Shown piece after piece: positions 7,459 to 14,824 of a DNA stretch of 22,590 nucleotides. Source of the stretch: JAWLBM01 sp041687675 (lineage in GTDB: Bacteria > Pseudomonadota > Alphaproteobacteria > Rhizobiales > Pleomorphomonadaceae); assembly GCA_041687675.1 (NCBI GenBank), contig JAWLBM010000057.1, forward strand, positions 1 to 22,590. The letters run 5' to 3'. The notes under the pieces are model-generated. The model ran no database searches, was not told where the DNA came from, and saw nothing but the letters and a program-made list of their open reading frames with translations. The translations under genes were made by a program, and so were the position numbers. Position 1 is the first letter of the stretch. Each line of letters starts with the position of its first letter.

Positions 7459-10400
7459 ACTGGAACTTCTCCGCCTGGGCGATCCGCAACCCGGTCCCCT
7501 CGATCCTGCTCTTCGTCGTGCTGGTCGCGTTCGGCATCAACTCCTTCATGGGGCTGCCGATCACGCGCTTCCCCAACATCGACGTGCCGCTGGTCTCGGT
7601 CACCATCACCGACTCCGGCTCGGCCCCGTCCGAACTCGAGACGCAGGTCACCAAGAAGGTCGAGGACGCGGTCGCCAGCATCTCCGGCGTCAAGCACGTG
7701 ATGTCGACCATCACGGACGGCCAGTCGACCACGGCGGTCGAATTCCGCCTCGAGATCGACACCGACCGCGCCCTGAACGACGTCAAGGACGCCGTCGCCG
7801 AGGTCCGCAGCGACCTGCCGGGCGGCATCAACGAGCCGATCATTCAGCGCATCGACGTCGAGGGGCAGGCGATCATCACCTATGCCGCCTTCTCGCCGGG
7901 CATGACCCCGGAGGAGCTGTCCTGGTTCGTCGACGACACGGTGATCCGCGAACTGCAGTCGCTGAAGGGCGTCGGACGGGTGACGCGGATCGGCGGTGTC
8001 AGCCGCGAGATCCAGGTCCGGCTCGATCCCGACCGGCTGATGTCGCTCGGCATCACCGCCGCGGAGATCAACCGGCAGCTTCGGGCCACCAACGTCGACC
8101 TGTCGGGCGGCAAGGGCGAGGTGGGGGGCCAGGAGCAGGCAATCCGCACGCTCGCGTCCGCCGACACGGTGCAGGGCCTCGAGTCCACCCGGGTCGTGCT
8201 GCCGGGCGGGCGCGAGGTGCGCCTCGCCGACCTCGGCGAGGTGGTCGACAGCTGGGAGGAGCCGAAGTCCTTCGCCCGGCTCGACGGCAAGCCGGTCGTC
8301 TCCTTCTCGATCTACCGCGCCAAGGGGGCCAGCGACGCGTCGGTCTCCGACGTGGTGGCCGAGCGCGTGGCGGAACTGGAGCAGGCGTATCCCTCCGTCG
8401 AGCTCAGCCGGATCGACGACAGCGTCATCTACACCTACGGCAACTACGAGAGCGCGATGAACACCCTCGTGGAGGGTGCGCTCCTCGCCGTTCTGGTGGT
8501 GCTGCTGTTCCTGCGCGACTGGAGGGCGACGATCATCGCCGCCGTGGCGCTGCCGCTCTCGGCGATCCCGACCTTCTGGGCCCTCGACGTGATGGGCTTC
8601 TCGCTCAACCTCGTCAGCCTGCTCGGCATCACCCTGGTCACCGGCATCCTGGTCGACGATGCGATCGTGGAGATCGAGAACATCGTTCGCCACACCCGGA
8701 TGGGCAAGAAGCCGTACCGGGCGGCGCTGGAGGCGGCCGACGAGATCGGCCTCGCGGTGATCGCCATCTCGGCGACCATCATCGCCATCTTCGTGCCGGT
8801 GTCCTTCATGGGCGGCATCGCCGGGCAGTATTTCAAGCAGTTCGGCCTGACTGTCGCCGTGGCGGTGTTCTTCTCGCTCCTGGTGGCGCGGCTGATCACG
8901 CCGATGATGGCGGCCTTCTTCATGCGCTCGCCCTGGCTGGGCGACGGCTCGGACGGCCGCCCGGTCTACCGCGGCTTCGTGCCGAGCGTGGCGCGGCGGG
9001 TGCTGCAGCTGGTGCCCGTGGCGGGCCTCGCCGTGTTCGGCCTGCTGTTCGTCGCCGGCAACCCGGGCGCGGTCGCCGGAACCCCGGTCGCCGCGCTCGC
9101 CGGCCCGGCCGCCGAACTCGCCGCGCTCGACACCCCGACGCTGATCGGCGGAGCGATCGGCGTGGTGCTGTTCCTCGCCCTCTTCACCGCCTGGCTCGGT
9201 CGTCCCCATCCGGAGGAGCACCAGGACGGCTGGATGCGGGCCGGCTACACCCGGCTGCTGCGCGCCACCCTCTGGCGGCTGCCCATCCCTCTGCCGGGCC
9301 GCAAGCTCGACGCGGAGGGCAAACGGGTGCGGCGCCGGCTGCGCTTCCCGCTGATGCCGATCGTCACCATCGCCGTGGGCGTCGGCATCTTCGCCGTGGC
9401 GATGGACGCCACCAAGCACCTGCCGGAGGGCTTCATGCCGGAGGAGGACGTCGCGCGCATCGTCACCTCCGTCGAGTTGCCGCCGGGCACCTCGCTCGAC
9501 GCCAACCGGGAGGTCGCCGACGTCATCACCGAGGCGATCCGGGGCGTGGAGGGCGTCTCCAGCGTGTTCGTCATGGGCGGCACCTCGCCGACCGGCACCC
9601 GCGAGACCCGCCGGGCGACCGTGATCGTCAACCTCGTTCCGAAGACCGAGCGCGCGCTGCGCCAGAAGCAGCTGCAGATGGAAATCCAGGAGGTTCTCGC
9701 CGACATCCCGGACATCCGCGCCTACTTCGTCAACGAGCGCGGCGACCGCGAGGCGACCGTAGGCATCCTCGGCCGCGACGGCGAGGCGGTTGAGAAGGCC
9801 GCCAGCGACCTCGAGGCGGCGATGCGGCAGGACCCGATCTTCGCCAACCCGGCGGCGCTCGCCTCCTTCGCCCGGCCGGAGATCCGGATCGTGCCGAAGG
9901 CGGACATCGCCGCCGAACTCGGGATCTCCACCGACGCGATCTCGCAGACCGTGCGGGTGGCGACCCAGGGCGAGATGGAGTCCAACCTCGCCAAGTTCAC
10001 CGTCGGCGACCGCCAGGTTCCGATCCGGGTCCAGCTCGAGGAGAACGCGCGCGCCGACCTCGCAACCATCCGGGCGCTCCGCGTGCCGACGGCGAACGGC
10101 GGATCGGTTCCGCTCGCGGCGGTGGCCGACGTCGGCTTCGGGCAGGGCCCGTCGGCGATCGAGCGCTACGACCGCGAGCGGCTGGTGAAGGTCGGCACCG
10201 ACATGGCGCCGGGCTACACCTCCGGCGAGGGCCTCGATCGGCTCATGGAGCTGCCGGTGGTGACGGCGTTCCCCGAGGGTGTCCGGATCCAGGAGACCGG
10301 CGACGCAGAGATCCAGGCGGAAGTGTTCTCCGGCTTCGCGGCCGCCATGGGCGCGGGCGTCCTGATGGTGTTCGTGGTGCTGATCCTGCTGTTCAACAGC

Positions 10401-11108
10401 GTCTTCCAGCCGCTGACCATCCTCGCCTCGCTGCCGCTCTCGGTCGGCGGCGTCGTGGGCGCGCTGCTCCTCACCGACAACGCCATCTCGATGCCGGTGG
10501 TGATCGGCATCCTGATGCTGATGGGCATCGTGACCAAGAACGCCATCATGCTGGTGGACTTCGCCGTGGAGCGCGAGAAGCACGGCTACAGCCAGAAGGA
10601 GGCGATCATCGAGGCGGGCCGCATGCGTGCCCGGCCGATCATCATGACCACCCTCGCGATGGGCGCGGGCATGCTGCCGGCCGCCTACGGCATCGGCCTC
10701 GGCGGCGAGTTCCGGGCGCCGATGGCGATCGCCGTGATCGGCGGCCTCCTGGTGTCGACCGTGCTGTCGCTGGTGTTCATCCCGTCGGTCTACGTGATGA
10801 TGGACGATCTTTCGCGCGGCCTCGCCTGGCTGTTCCGGGTGGTCTTCCACCCGAACGAGCGCGACGAGGCGGAGGAGGCGGTCCACGGCGCGCCGGCCGC
10901 CGCCGGACATGCGGACGGGCTGGGCGCTCCGGCTTTCGCCGGGACGCTGGAGCCGGCCCGGCCGGCGGCCGCCGGCCACGGCGAGCCCGCCGCGGCGATC
11001 CAGTCGCCGCCGGCCGCGGTGGCGCCGCCCGCGGTGGTCCCGATCGGCCCGCGCCTCGTCGCCGACAACCGCCCCCGCCACGACGGCCTGCCGCTCGCGG
11101 CGGAGTGA
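7455..11108 (+). CDS. RND efflux transporter permease subunit (HAE1-like), extended
   Basis: A 1217-residue resistance-nodulation-division pump, the proton-driven inner-membrane component working with the adaptor upstream. It opens with the usual amphipathic start and TM1 (about 10-30), a periplasmic loop (about 35-335), and TM2-TM6 (about 336-490). The proton-relay pair Asp401-Asp402 lies in the TM4 motif GILVDDAIVEIENI, as in AcrB. The second half repeats the plan (TM7 near 632-651, second periplasmic loop, TM8-TM12 ending near 1125). Two departures from the ~1040-residue family length are clear: an insertion around residues 495-630 with two extra hydrophobic segments (about 512-534 and 562-580) and a basic linker, and a C-terminal Ala/Pro/Gly-rich tail of about 76 residues. 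Translation is coupled to the adaptor. Substrate unknown. Confidence 0.94.
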   Translation: MNWNFSAWAIRNPVPSILLFVVLVAFGINSFMGLPITRFPNIDVPLVSVTITDSGSAPSELETQVTKKVEDAVASISGVKHVMSTITDGQSTTAVEFRLEIDTDRALNDVKDAVAEVRSDLPGGINEPIIQRIDVEGQAIITYAAFSPGMTPEELSWFVDDTVIRELQSLKGVGRVTRIGGVSREIQVRLDPDRLMSLGITAAEINRQLRATNVDLSGGKGEVGGQEQAIRTLASADTVQGLESTRVVLPGGREVRLADLGEVVDSWEEPKSFARLDGKPVVSFSIYRAKGASDASVSDVVAERVAELEQAYPSVELSRIDDSVIYTYGNYESAMNTLVEGALLAVLVVLLFLRDWRATIIAAVALPLSAIPTFWALDVMGFSLNLVSLLGITLVTGILVDDAIVEIENIVRHTRMGKKPYRAALEAADEIGLAVIAISATIIAIFVPVSFMGGIAGQYFKQFGLTVAVAVFFSLLVARLITPMMAAFFMRSPWLGDGSDGRPVYRGFVPSVARRVLQLVPVAGLAVFGLLFVAGNPGAVAGTPVAALAGPAAELAALDTPTLIGGAIGVVLFLALFTAWLGRPHPEEHQDGWMRAGYTRLLRATLWRLPIPLPGRKLDAEGKRVRRRLRFPLMPIVTIAVGVGIFAVAMDATKHLPEGFMPEEDVARIVTSVELPPGTSLDANREVADVITEAIRGVEGVSSVFVMGGTSPTGTRETRRATVIVNLVPKTERALRQKQLQMEIQEVLADIPDIRAYFVNERGDREATVGILGRDGEAVEKAASDLEAAMRQDPIFANPAALASFARPEIRIVPKADIAAELGISTDAISQTVRVATQGEMESNLAKFTVGDRQVPIRVQLEENARADLATIRALRVPTANGGSVPLAAVADVGFGQGPSAIERYDRERLVKVGTDMAPGYTSGEGLDRLMELPVVTAFPEGVRIQETGDAEIQAEVFSGFAAAMGAGVLMVFVVLILLFNSVFQPLTILASLPLSVGGVVGALLLTDNAISMPVVIGILMLMGIVTKNAIMLVDFAVEREKHGYSQKEAIIEAGRMRARPIIMTTLAMGAGMLPAAYGIGLGGEFRAPMAIAVIGGLLVSTVLSLVFIPSVYVMMDDLSRGLAWLFRVVFHPNERDEAEEAVHGAPAAAGHADGLGAPAFAGTLEPARPAAAGHGEPAAAIQSPPAAVAPPAVVPIGPRLVADNRPRHDGLPLAAE

Positions 11109-11143
11109 TCGCACGGGGGAAGCGGCGCCGGTCTGCCCCGGCC

Positions 11144-11162
11144 GCGCGCCCTCCGGGCGCGC
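11144..11162. terminator. GC-rich hairpin after the efflux operon (copy 1)
   Basis: GCGCGCCC (11144-11151) pairs with GGGCGCGC (11155-11162) around a TCC loop. It lies 36 bases past the permease stop. The same hairpin with the same flanks recurs at 22558-22576. No T-run follows, so termination may depend on this stem together with the adjacent repeats. Confidence 0.4.
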
Positions 11163-11163
11163 G

Positions 11164-11215
11164 CCCCTCATCCGCCGGCATTCGCCGGCACCTTCTCCCC
11201 GGCGGGGAGAAGGGG
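11164..11215 (-). repeat. Dispersed palindromic repeat, copy 1 (inverted)
   Basis: This starts CCCCTCATCCGCC and ends in the hairpin CCTTCTCCCC-GGC-GGGGAGAAGG. It is the reverse orientation of the copies at 11258-11303 and 22478-22524. Units of this type are widely scattered between genes in Hyphomicrobiales genomes. Here it lies between convergent operons and could pair with copy 2 to form one long stem. Confidence 0.7.
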
Positions 11216-11257
11216 AGGAGGCGGCGGTCGCGGCGAAACCCTCCGGCCGGGAGCATT

Positions 11258-11303
11258 CCCTTCTCCCCCGCGGGGAGAAGGTGCCCGAAGGGCGGATGAG
11301 GGG
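11258..11303 (+). repeat. Dispersed palindromic repeat, copy 2
   Basis: CCCTTCTCCCCC-GC-GGGGAGAAGG is followed by TGCCCGAAGGG and CGGATGAGGGG, the same order of blocks as in copy 3. It is inverted relative to copy 1, about 43 bases away. It lies about 40 bases beyond the flhA stop (11343, minus strand) and could serve as a bidirectional transcription-end structure. Confidence 0.7.
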
Positions 11304-11342
11304 CGGACCCCCGCCGGCTGGGCGGGGAGCGCCGGCCGGGCG

Positions 11343-13463
11343 TCAGATGCTGCCGACCGTCTTCAGGCGGACGCGCGGGTGCACCTCGGCCTGGCTCATG
11401 ACGGTGGTGTGCGGGCGGAAGCGCTCGACGATGGAGCGGACGTAGGGGCGGACCATCGGGCTGGTGATCAGCACCGGCAGTTCGCCCTGCTTGGCCGCGT
11501 TCTCGAAGGCGTCGCGGACGAGGACAACGAACTCCTGCAGCTTGGAGGGCGCCATGGCGAGGCGCCTGTCCTCGCCCTCTCCATGCAGCGCCTCGAGGAA
11601 CTCCTGCTCCCACATGGGCGACAGGGTGACCATCGGCAGGTAGCCGTTCGGCGCCATGTGCGCCGCGCAGATCTGGCGGGCGAGGCGGGCGCGCACGTGC
11701 TCGGCGATGGCCTGCGTCGAGCGGGAGTGGCCCGCCGCCTCGGCGATCCCCTCGAGGATGGTCGAGAGGTCGCGGATCGAGACCCGCTCGGTGAGCAGCG
11801 TCTGCAGCACCCGCTGGATGCCGGAGATGGTGATCTGCCCCGGCACCAGCTCGTCCACCAGCTTCGACTGCTCGCTCGGAAGGTCGGCCAGGAGTTTCTT
11901 GACGTCGGCGTAGGAGAGGAGTTCGGCGACGTTGGCCTTCAGCGTCTCGGAGAGATGGGTGGAGAGCACGGTGGCCGGGTCCACCACGGTGTAGCCGCGG
12001 ATGCTCGCCTCCTCGCGAAGCCGTCCGTCGACCCAGGTGGCGGGCAGCCCGAAGGTCGGCTCGGTCGTCTGCGTGCCGGGGATCGCCACCTTGCCGCCCA
12101 TCGGGTCCATCACCATGAACTGGCCGGGGAAGAGGGTCCCCTTGCCGGCGTCCACCTCCCGGATCTTGATGACGTATTCGTTGGCCGGCAGCTGCACGTT
12201 GTCGAGCAGGCGCACCGGCGGCATGACGAAGCCCATCTCCGAGGCGATCTGGCGGCGCAGCGCCTTGATCTGCTCGGACAGCCGGTCGCCGCCGGCCGGG
12301 TCGTTGATCAGCGGCAGGAGGCCGTAGCCGAGTTCGACGCGCAGGTCATCCATCTTGAGGGCGGTCTGGATCGGCTCCTCGGCGGGGGCGGCGGGCCCGG
12401 CCTCGGCGGCCGCCTTCTCCACCGCCTTGCGGACGTCCGCCGCCTTGTGCTGGCGCCCCGCGTAGAAGGCCATCGCGCCCGCGCCGAGCCCGAGCAGCGC
12501 GAAGGGAACGAACGGCATTCCGGGCAGCAGCGACAGCACGCCCATCGCCGCCGCCGACATGGCGAGCGCGGCGGGGTATCCGGAGAGCTGGCGGGCGAGC
12601 GCCTTGTCGGCGGCGCCGGCGACGCCCGCCTTGGAGACGAGGAGGCCGGCGGCGGTGGAGACGATCAGCGCCGGGATCTGCGACACGAGTCCGTCGCCGA
12701 CCGTCAGTACCGTGTAGCTGTGGCCGGCCTCGGCGACGGTGAGGTCCATCTGCATGACGCCGATGACGATGCCGCCGACCACGTTGATGAAGGTGATCAG
12801 CAGCCCGGCGATCGCGTCGCCCCGCACGAACTTGGAGGCGCCGTCCATGGCGCCGAAGAAGCTCGACTCCTCCTCGAGCTTGCGCCGCCGCTCGCGGGCC
12901 TCGCCCTCGGAGATCAGGCCCGCCGAGAGGTCGGCGTCGATCGCCATCTGCTTGCCGGGCATGGCGTCGAGGGTGAAGCGGGCGGCGACCTCGGCGATGC
13001 GGCCGGAGCCCTTGGTGATCACCACGAAGTTCACGATCACCAGGATCGAGAACACGATGATGCCGATGACGAAGTTGCCGCCCATGACGAAGGCCCCGAA
13101 GGCCTCGATCACGTCCCCCGCCGCGCCGGTGCCGCTGTGGCCGTGGGCGAGGATCAGCCGGGTGGAGGCGAGGTTCAGCGCCAGCCGCAGCATGGTCGCG
13201 ATCAGCAGCACCGTCGGGAAGGCGGAGAATTCCAGCGGTTCGCGGATGAACAGCGCGGTCATCAGGATCAGGATCGAGAAGATGATCGAAACCGCGAGGA
13301 ACAGGTCGAGCAGGACCGGCGGCAGCGGCAGGATCAGCACCACCAGGATCGCCATGATGGCGACGGCGAAGCCGACGTCGCCGCGCAGCACGGCGAGCTT
13401 GAGGTCTCCGAGGGCCGGGAAGCGGAAGCCTGGGGTTGCGCTGGGGCCGGTCGTGTCGGTCAC
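11343..13463 (-). CDS. flhA: Flagellar biosynthesis protein FlhA
   Basis: A 706-residue FHIPEP-family protein, the large inner-membrane export-gate component of the flagellar type III secretion system. The N-terminal half has about eight membrane helices. The family signature RLALNLASTRLIL lies at 93-105, followed by FVMGGNFVIGIIVFSILVIVNF and the conserved cytoplasmic segment containing FTLDAMPGKQMAIDADL, which includes the Asp important for proton-driven export. The C-terminal ~350 residues form the cytosolic chaperone/substrate-docking domain. Length is normal and no disruption was seen. The start is a GTG at 13463 with only a weak ribosome-binding site. No other flagellar gene is in the window. 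A CtrA-type box lies about 60 bases upstream. Confidence 0.95.
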   Translation of the reverse strand: MTDTTGPSATPGFRFPALGDLKLAVLRGDVGFAVAIMAILVVLILPLPPVLLDLFLAVSIIFSILILMTALFIREPLEFSAFPTVLLIATMLRLALNLASTRLILAHGHSGTGAAGDVIEAFGAFVMGGNFVIGIIVFSILVIVNFVVITKGSGRIAEVAARFTLDAMPGKQMAIDADLSAGLISEGEARERRRKLEEESSFFGAMDGASKFVRGDAIAGLLITFINVVGGIVIGVMQMDLTVAEAGHSYTVLTVGDGLVSQIPALIVSTAAGLLVSKAGVAGAADKALARQLSGYPAALAMSAAAMGVLSLLPGMPFVPFALLGLGAGAMAFYAGRQHKAADVRKAVEKAAAEAGPAAPAEEPIQTALKMDDLRVELGYGLLPLINDPAGGDRLSEQIKALRRQIASEMGFVMPPVRLLDNVQLPANEYVIKIREVDAGKGTLFPGQFMVMDPMGGKVAIPGTQTTEPTFGLPATWVDGRLREEASIRGYTVVDPATVLSTHLSETLKANVAELLSYADVKKLLADLPSEQSKLVDELVPGQITISGIQRVLQTLLTERVSIRDLSTILEGIAEAAGHSRSTQAIAEHVRARLARQICAAHMAPNGYLPMVTLSPMWEQEFLEALHGEGEDRRLAMAPSKLQEFVVLVRDAFENAAKQGELPVLITSPMVRPYVRSIVERFRPHTTVMSQAEVHPRVRLKTVGSI

Positions 13464-13522
13464 GGAATGCTGCCCCGGGGACGGCGGTCATATGGGAACT
13501 CGGCAGAATTTGCCGGGCGCAT

Positions 13523-13541
13523 GGTTAACGCCCGGTTAACC
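13523..13541 (-). promoter_or_regulatory. CtrA-type binding box upstream of flhA
   Basis: GGTTAAC-GCCCG-GTTAACC is a 19-base inverted repeat that fits the alphaproteobacterial CtrA consensus TTAA-N7-TTAAC exactly on either strand. On the flhA strand it reads into TTAACCAT, another form reported for CtrA half-sites. It lies about 60 bases upstream of the flhA GTG and about 150 bases upstream of the divergent small secreted protein. CtrA commonly controls flagellar genes in this class; regulation here is inferred. Confidence 0.55.
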
Positions 13542-13564
13542 GCGGTCCGCGGATTCCCGCTGCC

Positions 13565-13590
13565 GGAACCGGGCGCCTGCGGGCGCCGTT
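13565..13590 (+). promoter_or_regulatory. Candidate EcfG-type stress promoter (distal)
   Basis: GGAAC (13565-13569), 17 bases, then CGTT (13587-13590) fits the alphaproteobacterial general-stress sigma factor EcfG pattern GGAAC-N16/17-CGTT. It is oriented toward the small secreted protein, whose start lies about 100 bases downstream. Such short motifs occur by chance. Confidence 0.3.
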
Positions 13591-13632
13591 GTAAAGGCCG
13601 GCGGTTGTTCTTGGCCGTTAAGGTTTATGACC

Positions 13633-13657
13633 GGAACCTTTCGATTCAAAACGAGTT
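13633..13657 (+). promoter_or_regulatory. Candidate EcfG-type stress promoter (proximal)
   Basis: GGAAC (13633-13637), 17 bases, then GTT (13655-13657), with A in place of the usual C before GTT. It is about 35 bases upstream of the ATG at 13691, in a locally AT-rich stretch. It is weaker than the distal match in the -10 but better placed relative to the gene. Confidence 0.25.
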
Positions 13658-13690
13658 TTGATGGATGATGAACAACAAAGGAGGGGTCCG

Positions 13691-14140
13691 ATGATGCAGA
13701 CCGGGCTGTCCCGTACGTATAAATTTTCCATTGTTGCAGGCGCGGTTGCGGCCGGCGTGGTGCTGACCGGGCTCGCTCTCGGCGGCGCCGAGGCAAGACT
13801 TCCGCCCGAAGCCGCCGGCGACGTGGCGACCACGGCGGCCCCGGCCCGCGGCATCGCCGCCTGCGGCGCCGCCTGCTCCTCCCATGTGATCGCCTCGCCG
13901 GTGCGCGGCCGGCCCGCAATCGTCGTCGGCGGCGCCTCCGCCTTCGGGATGGCGCTCGACGCCGGCGCCGCACGGGTCGTCCGGCCGGCGGCCGTGGGCG
14001 GACCCGCCCCCGCCCGGGCGAGCGACGGCGTCCCGGCCGGGCGCCCGGCTCCGGCCGCCCGCCCCGCCCCGTGGCGACCGGGGCCCTCCGGCGGCACCGT
14101 CGTCGCCATGTGGGACGGCCGCTCGGCGAGCTTCGAATAG
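13691..14140 (+). CDS. Small putative secreted or membrane-anchored protein, unknown function
   Basis: A 149-residue protein that I do not recognise. After a short basic N-terminus (LSRTYK) there is a hydrophobic segment at about 13-31, either a signal peptide ending near GGAEA or a membrane anchor. The rest is Ala/Gly/Pro/Arg-rich, with a close cysteine pair in AACGAACS (about residues 57-64) and a C-terminus GGTVVAMWDGRSASFE. The start at 13691 is decided by AAGGAGGGG about 5 bases upstream; an earlier ATG at 13661 lacks any such site. The Cys pair could form a disulfide after export. It is divergent from flhA and preceded by candidate stress promoters. Compositional bias makes homology calls difficult. 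Confidence 0.6.
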   Translation: MMQTGLSRTYKFSIVAGAVAAGVVLTGLALGGAEARLPPEAAGDVATTAAPARGIAACGAACSSHVIASPVRGRPAIVVGGASAFGMALDAGAARVVRPAAVGGPAPARASDGVPAGRPAPAARPAPWRPGPSGGTVVAMWDGRSASFE

Positions 14141-14278
14141 ACCTTCGGCTATGTGGTCAGCGGGCCGCCGATGACACAGGATCGTCGGGCATTTTGAGCC
14201 GTGCCTTTTCGATCCCGTGTAGATGACCGGATTTTCCGGAGAATGAATTTTCTTATTCCCATTCGAGGTCGCCATCCA

Positions 14279-14659
14279 ATGACCAACAGGGTTCCCCACG
14301 TCCTGATCGTAGAAGACGATCCGCTGATAGCTGCCGACTACGAAGCCATGGTACTCGACCAGTGCTTCGTGCCCTGCGGCCCCGCCGCGGACAGTCGCCA
14401 GGCCCTCGCCATGCTCGACGCCCGGCGCCCGGACGTGGCGCTGATCGACCTGCACCTGCGGGACGGCCGCACCGGCCCGTGGATCGCGCGCCAGCTCGCC
14501 GAGAAGGGCGTGCGGCTGATCGTCGTCTCCGACGATCGCGACTCGACCCTCGACCTCGCCGACCTCGAGTTCACCTTCGCCCAGAAGCCGGTGTCCGGCG
14601 CCCTCCTGCGCGAGATGATCTCCGCCGCCAGCAAGCAGACGATGCGCCGCCGGCACTGA
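14279..14659 (+). CDS. Single-domain response regulator (receiver only)
   Basis: A 126-residue CheY-like receiver domain without an output domain. Key residues are present: acidic pair Asp13-Asp14 (IVEDDP), phosphoacceptor Asp57 (LIDLHLRDG), Ser84 (VVSDD) and Lys103 (QKPV), so it should be phosphorylatable. The start at 14279 places the first beta-strand normally and has GAGGT about 10 bases upstream; the in-frame GTG at 14201 and ATG at 14243 are less likely. No histidine kinase is encoded nearby, so its partner is unknown. It may act as a phosphate sink or by protein contact. A strong terminator follows the gene. Confidence 0.85.
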   Translation: MTNRVPHVLIVEDDPLIAADYEAMVLDQCFVPCGPAADSRQALAMLDARRPDVALIDLHLRDGRTGPWIARQLAEKGVRLIVVSDDRDSTLDLADLEFTFAQKPVSGALLREMISAASKQTMRRRH

Positions 14660-14689
14660 CGCGAAGCCATCGACCGCAGCCTCCTTCAA

Positions 14690-14718
14690 GCGGCGCCGGG
14701 CCTCCCGGCGCCGCTTTT
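14690..14718 (+). terminator. Rho-independent terminator after the response regulator
   Basis: A perfect 11-bp stem (GCGGCGCCGGG at 14690-14700 with CCCGGCGCCGC at 14704-14714), a CCT loop, then TTTT. It lies 30 bases past the response regulator stop and separates it from the glycosyltransferase operon, whose own promoter starts 25 bases further on. Confidence 0.85.
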
Positions 14719-14742
14719 GCGTTGCGCATCGTCCGCGGGACA

Positions 14743-14770
14743 TTGACGGGAAACCGAATGTCAATAATAC
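14743..14770 (+). promoter_or_regulatory. Predicted sigma-70-type promoter of the glycosyltransferase operon
   Basis: TTGACG (14743-14748), a 16-base spacer and TAATAC (14765-14770), about 55 bases upstream of the first glycosyltransferase start. ATTGAC (14742-14747) and GTCAAT (14760-14765) form an inverted pair across the spacer, and TGTCA (14759-14763) stands one base before the -10. The same TGTCA-N1 arrangement occurs in the predicted promoter of the arabinose operon at 22376-22404. Confidence 0.55.
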
Positions 14771-14824
14771 CTAGACAAGGTGGTGCGGACGGCGCGATGG
14801 GCGCCGCGTGTCGGAGACCTCTCC

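Noticed and set aside
6960..11171. 1403-codon open frame on the minus strand opposite the RND permease
   Set aside because: It is His/Arg/Asp/Gly-rich with no family motif and lies antisense to a clear RND adaptor and permease. Open antisense frames of this kind are expected in high-GC DNA.
11379..13661. 760-codon open frame on the plus strand opposite flhA
   Set aside because: It has the biased composition of a shadow frame and is antisense to an intact flhA with all family motifs.
14201..14278. 26-residue N-terminal extension of the response regulator from a GTG at 14201
   Set aside because: The receiver fold begins normally at 14279, and the extension has no ribosome-binding site or family match.
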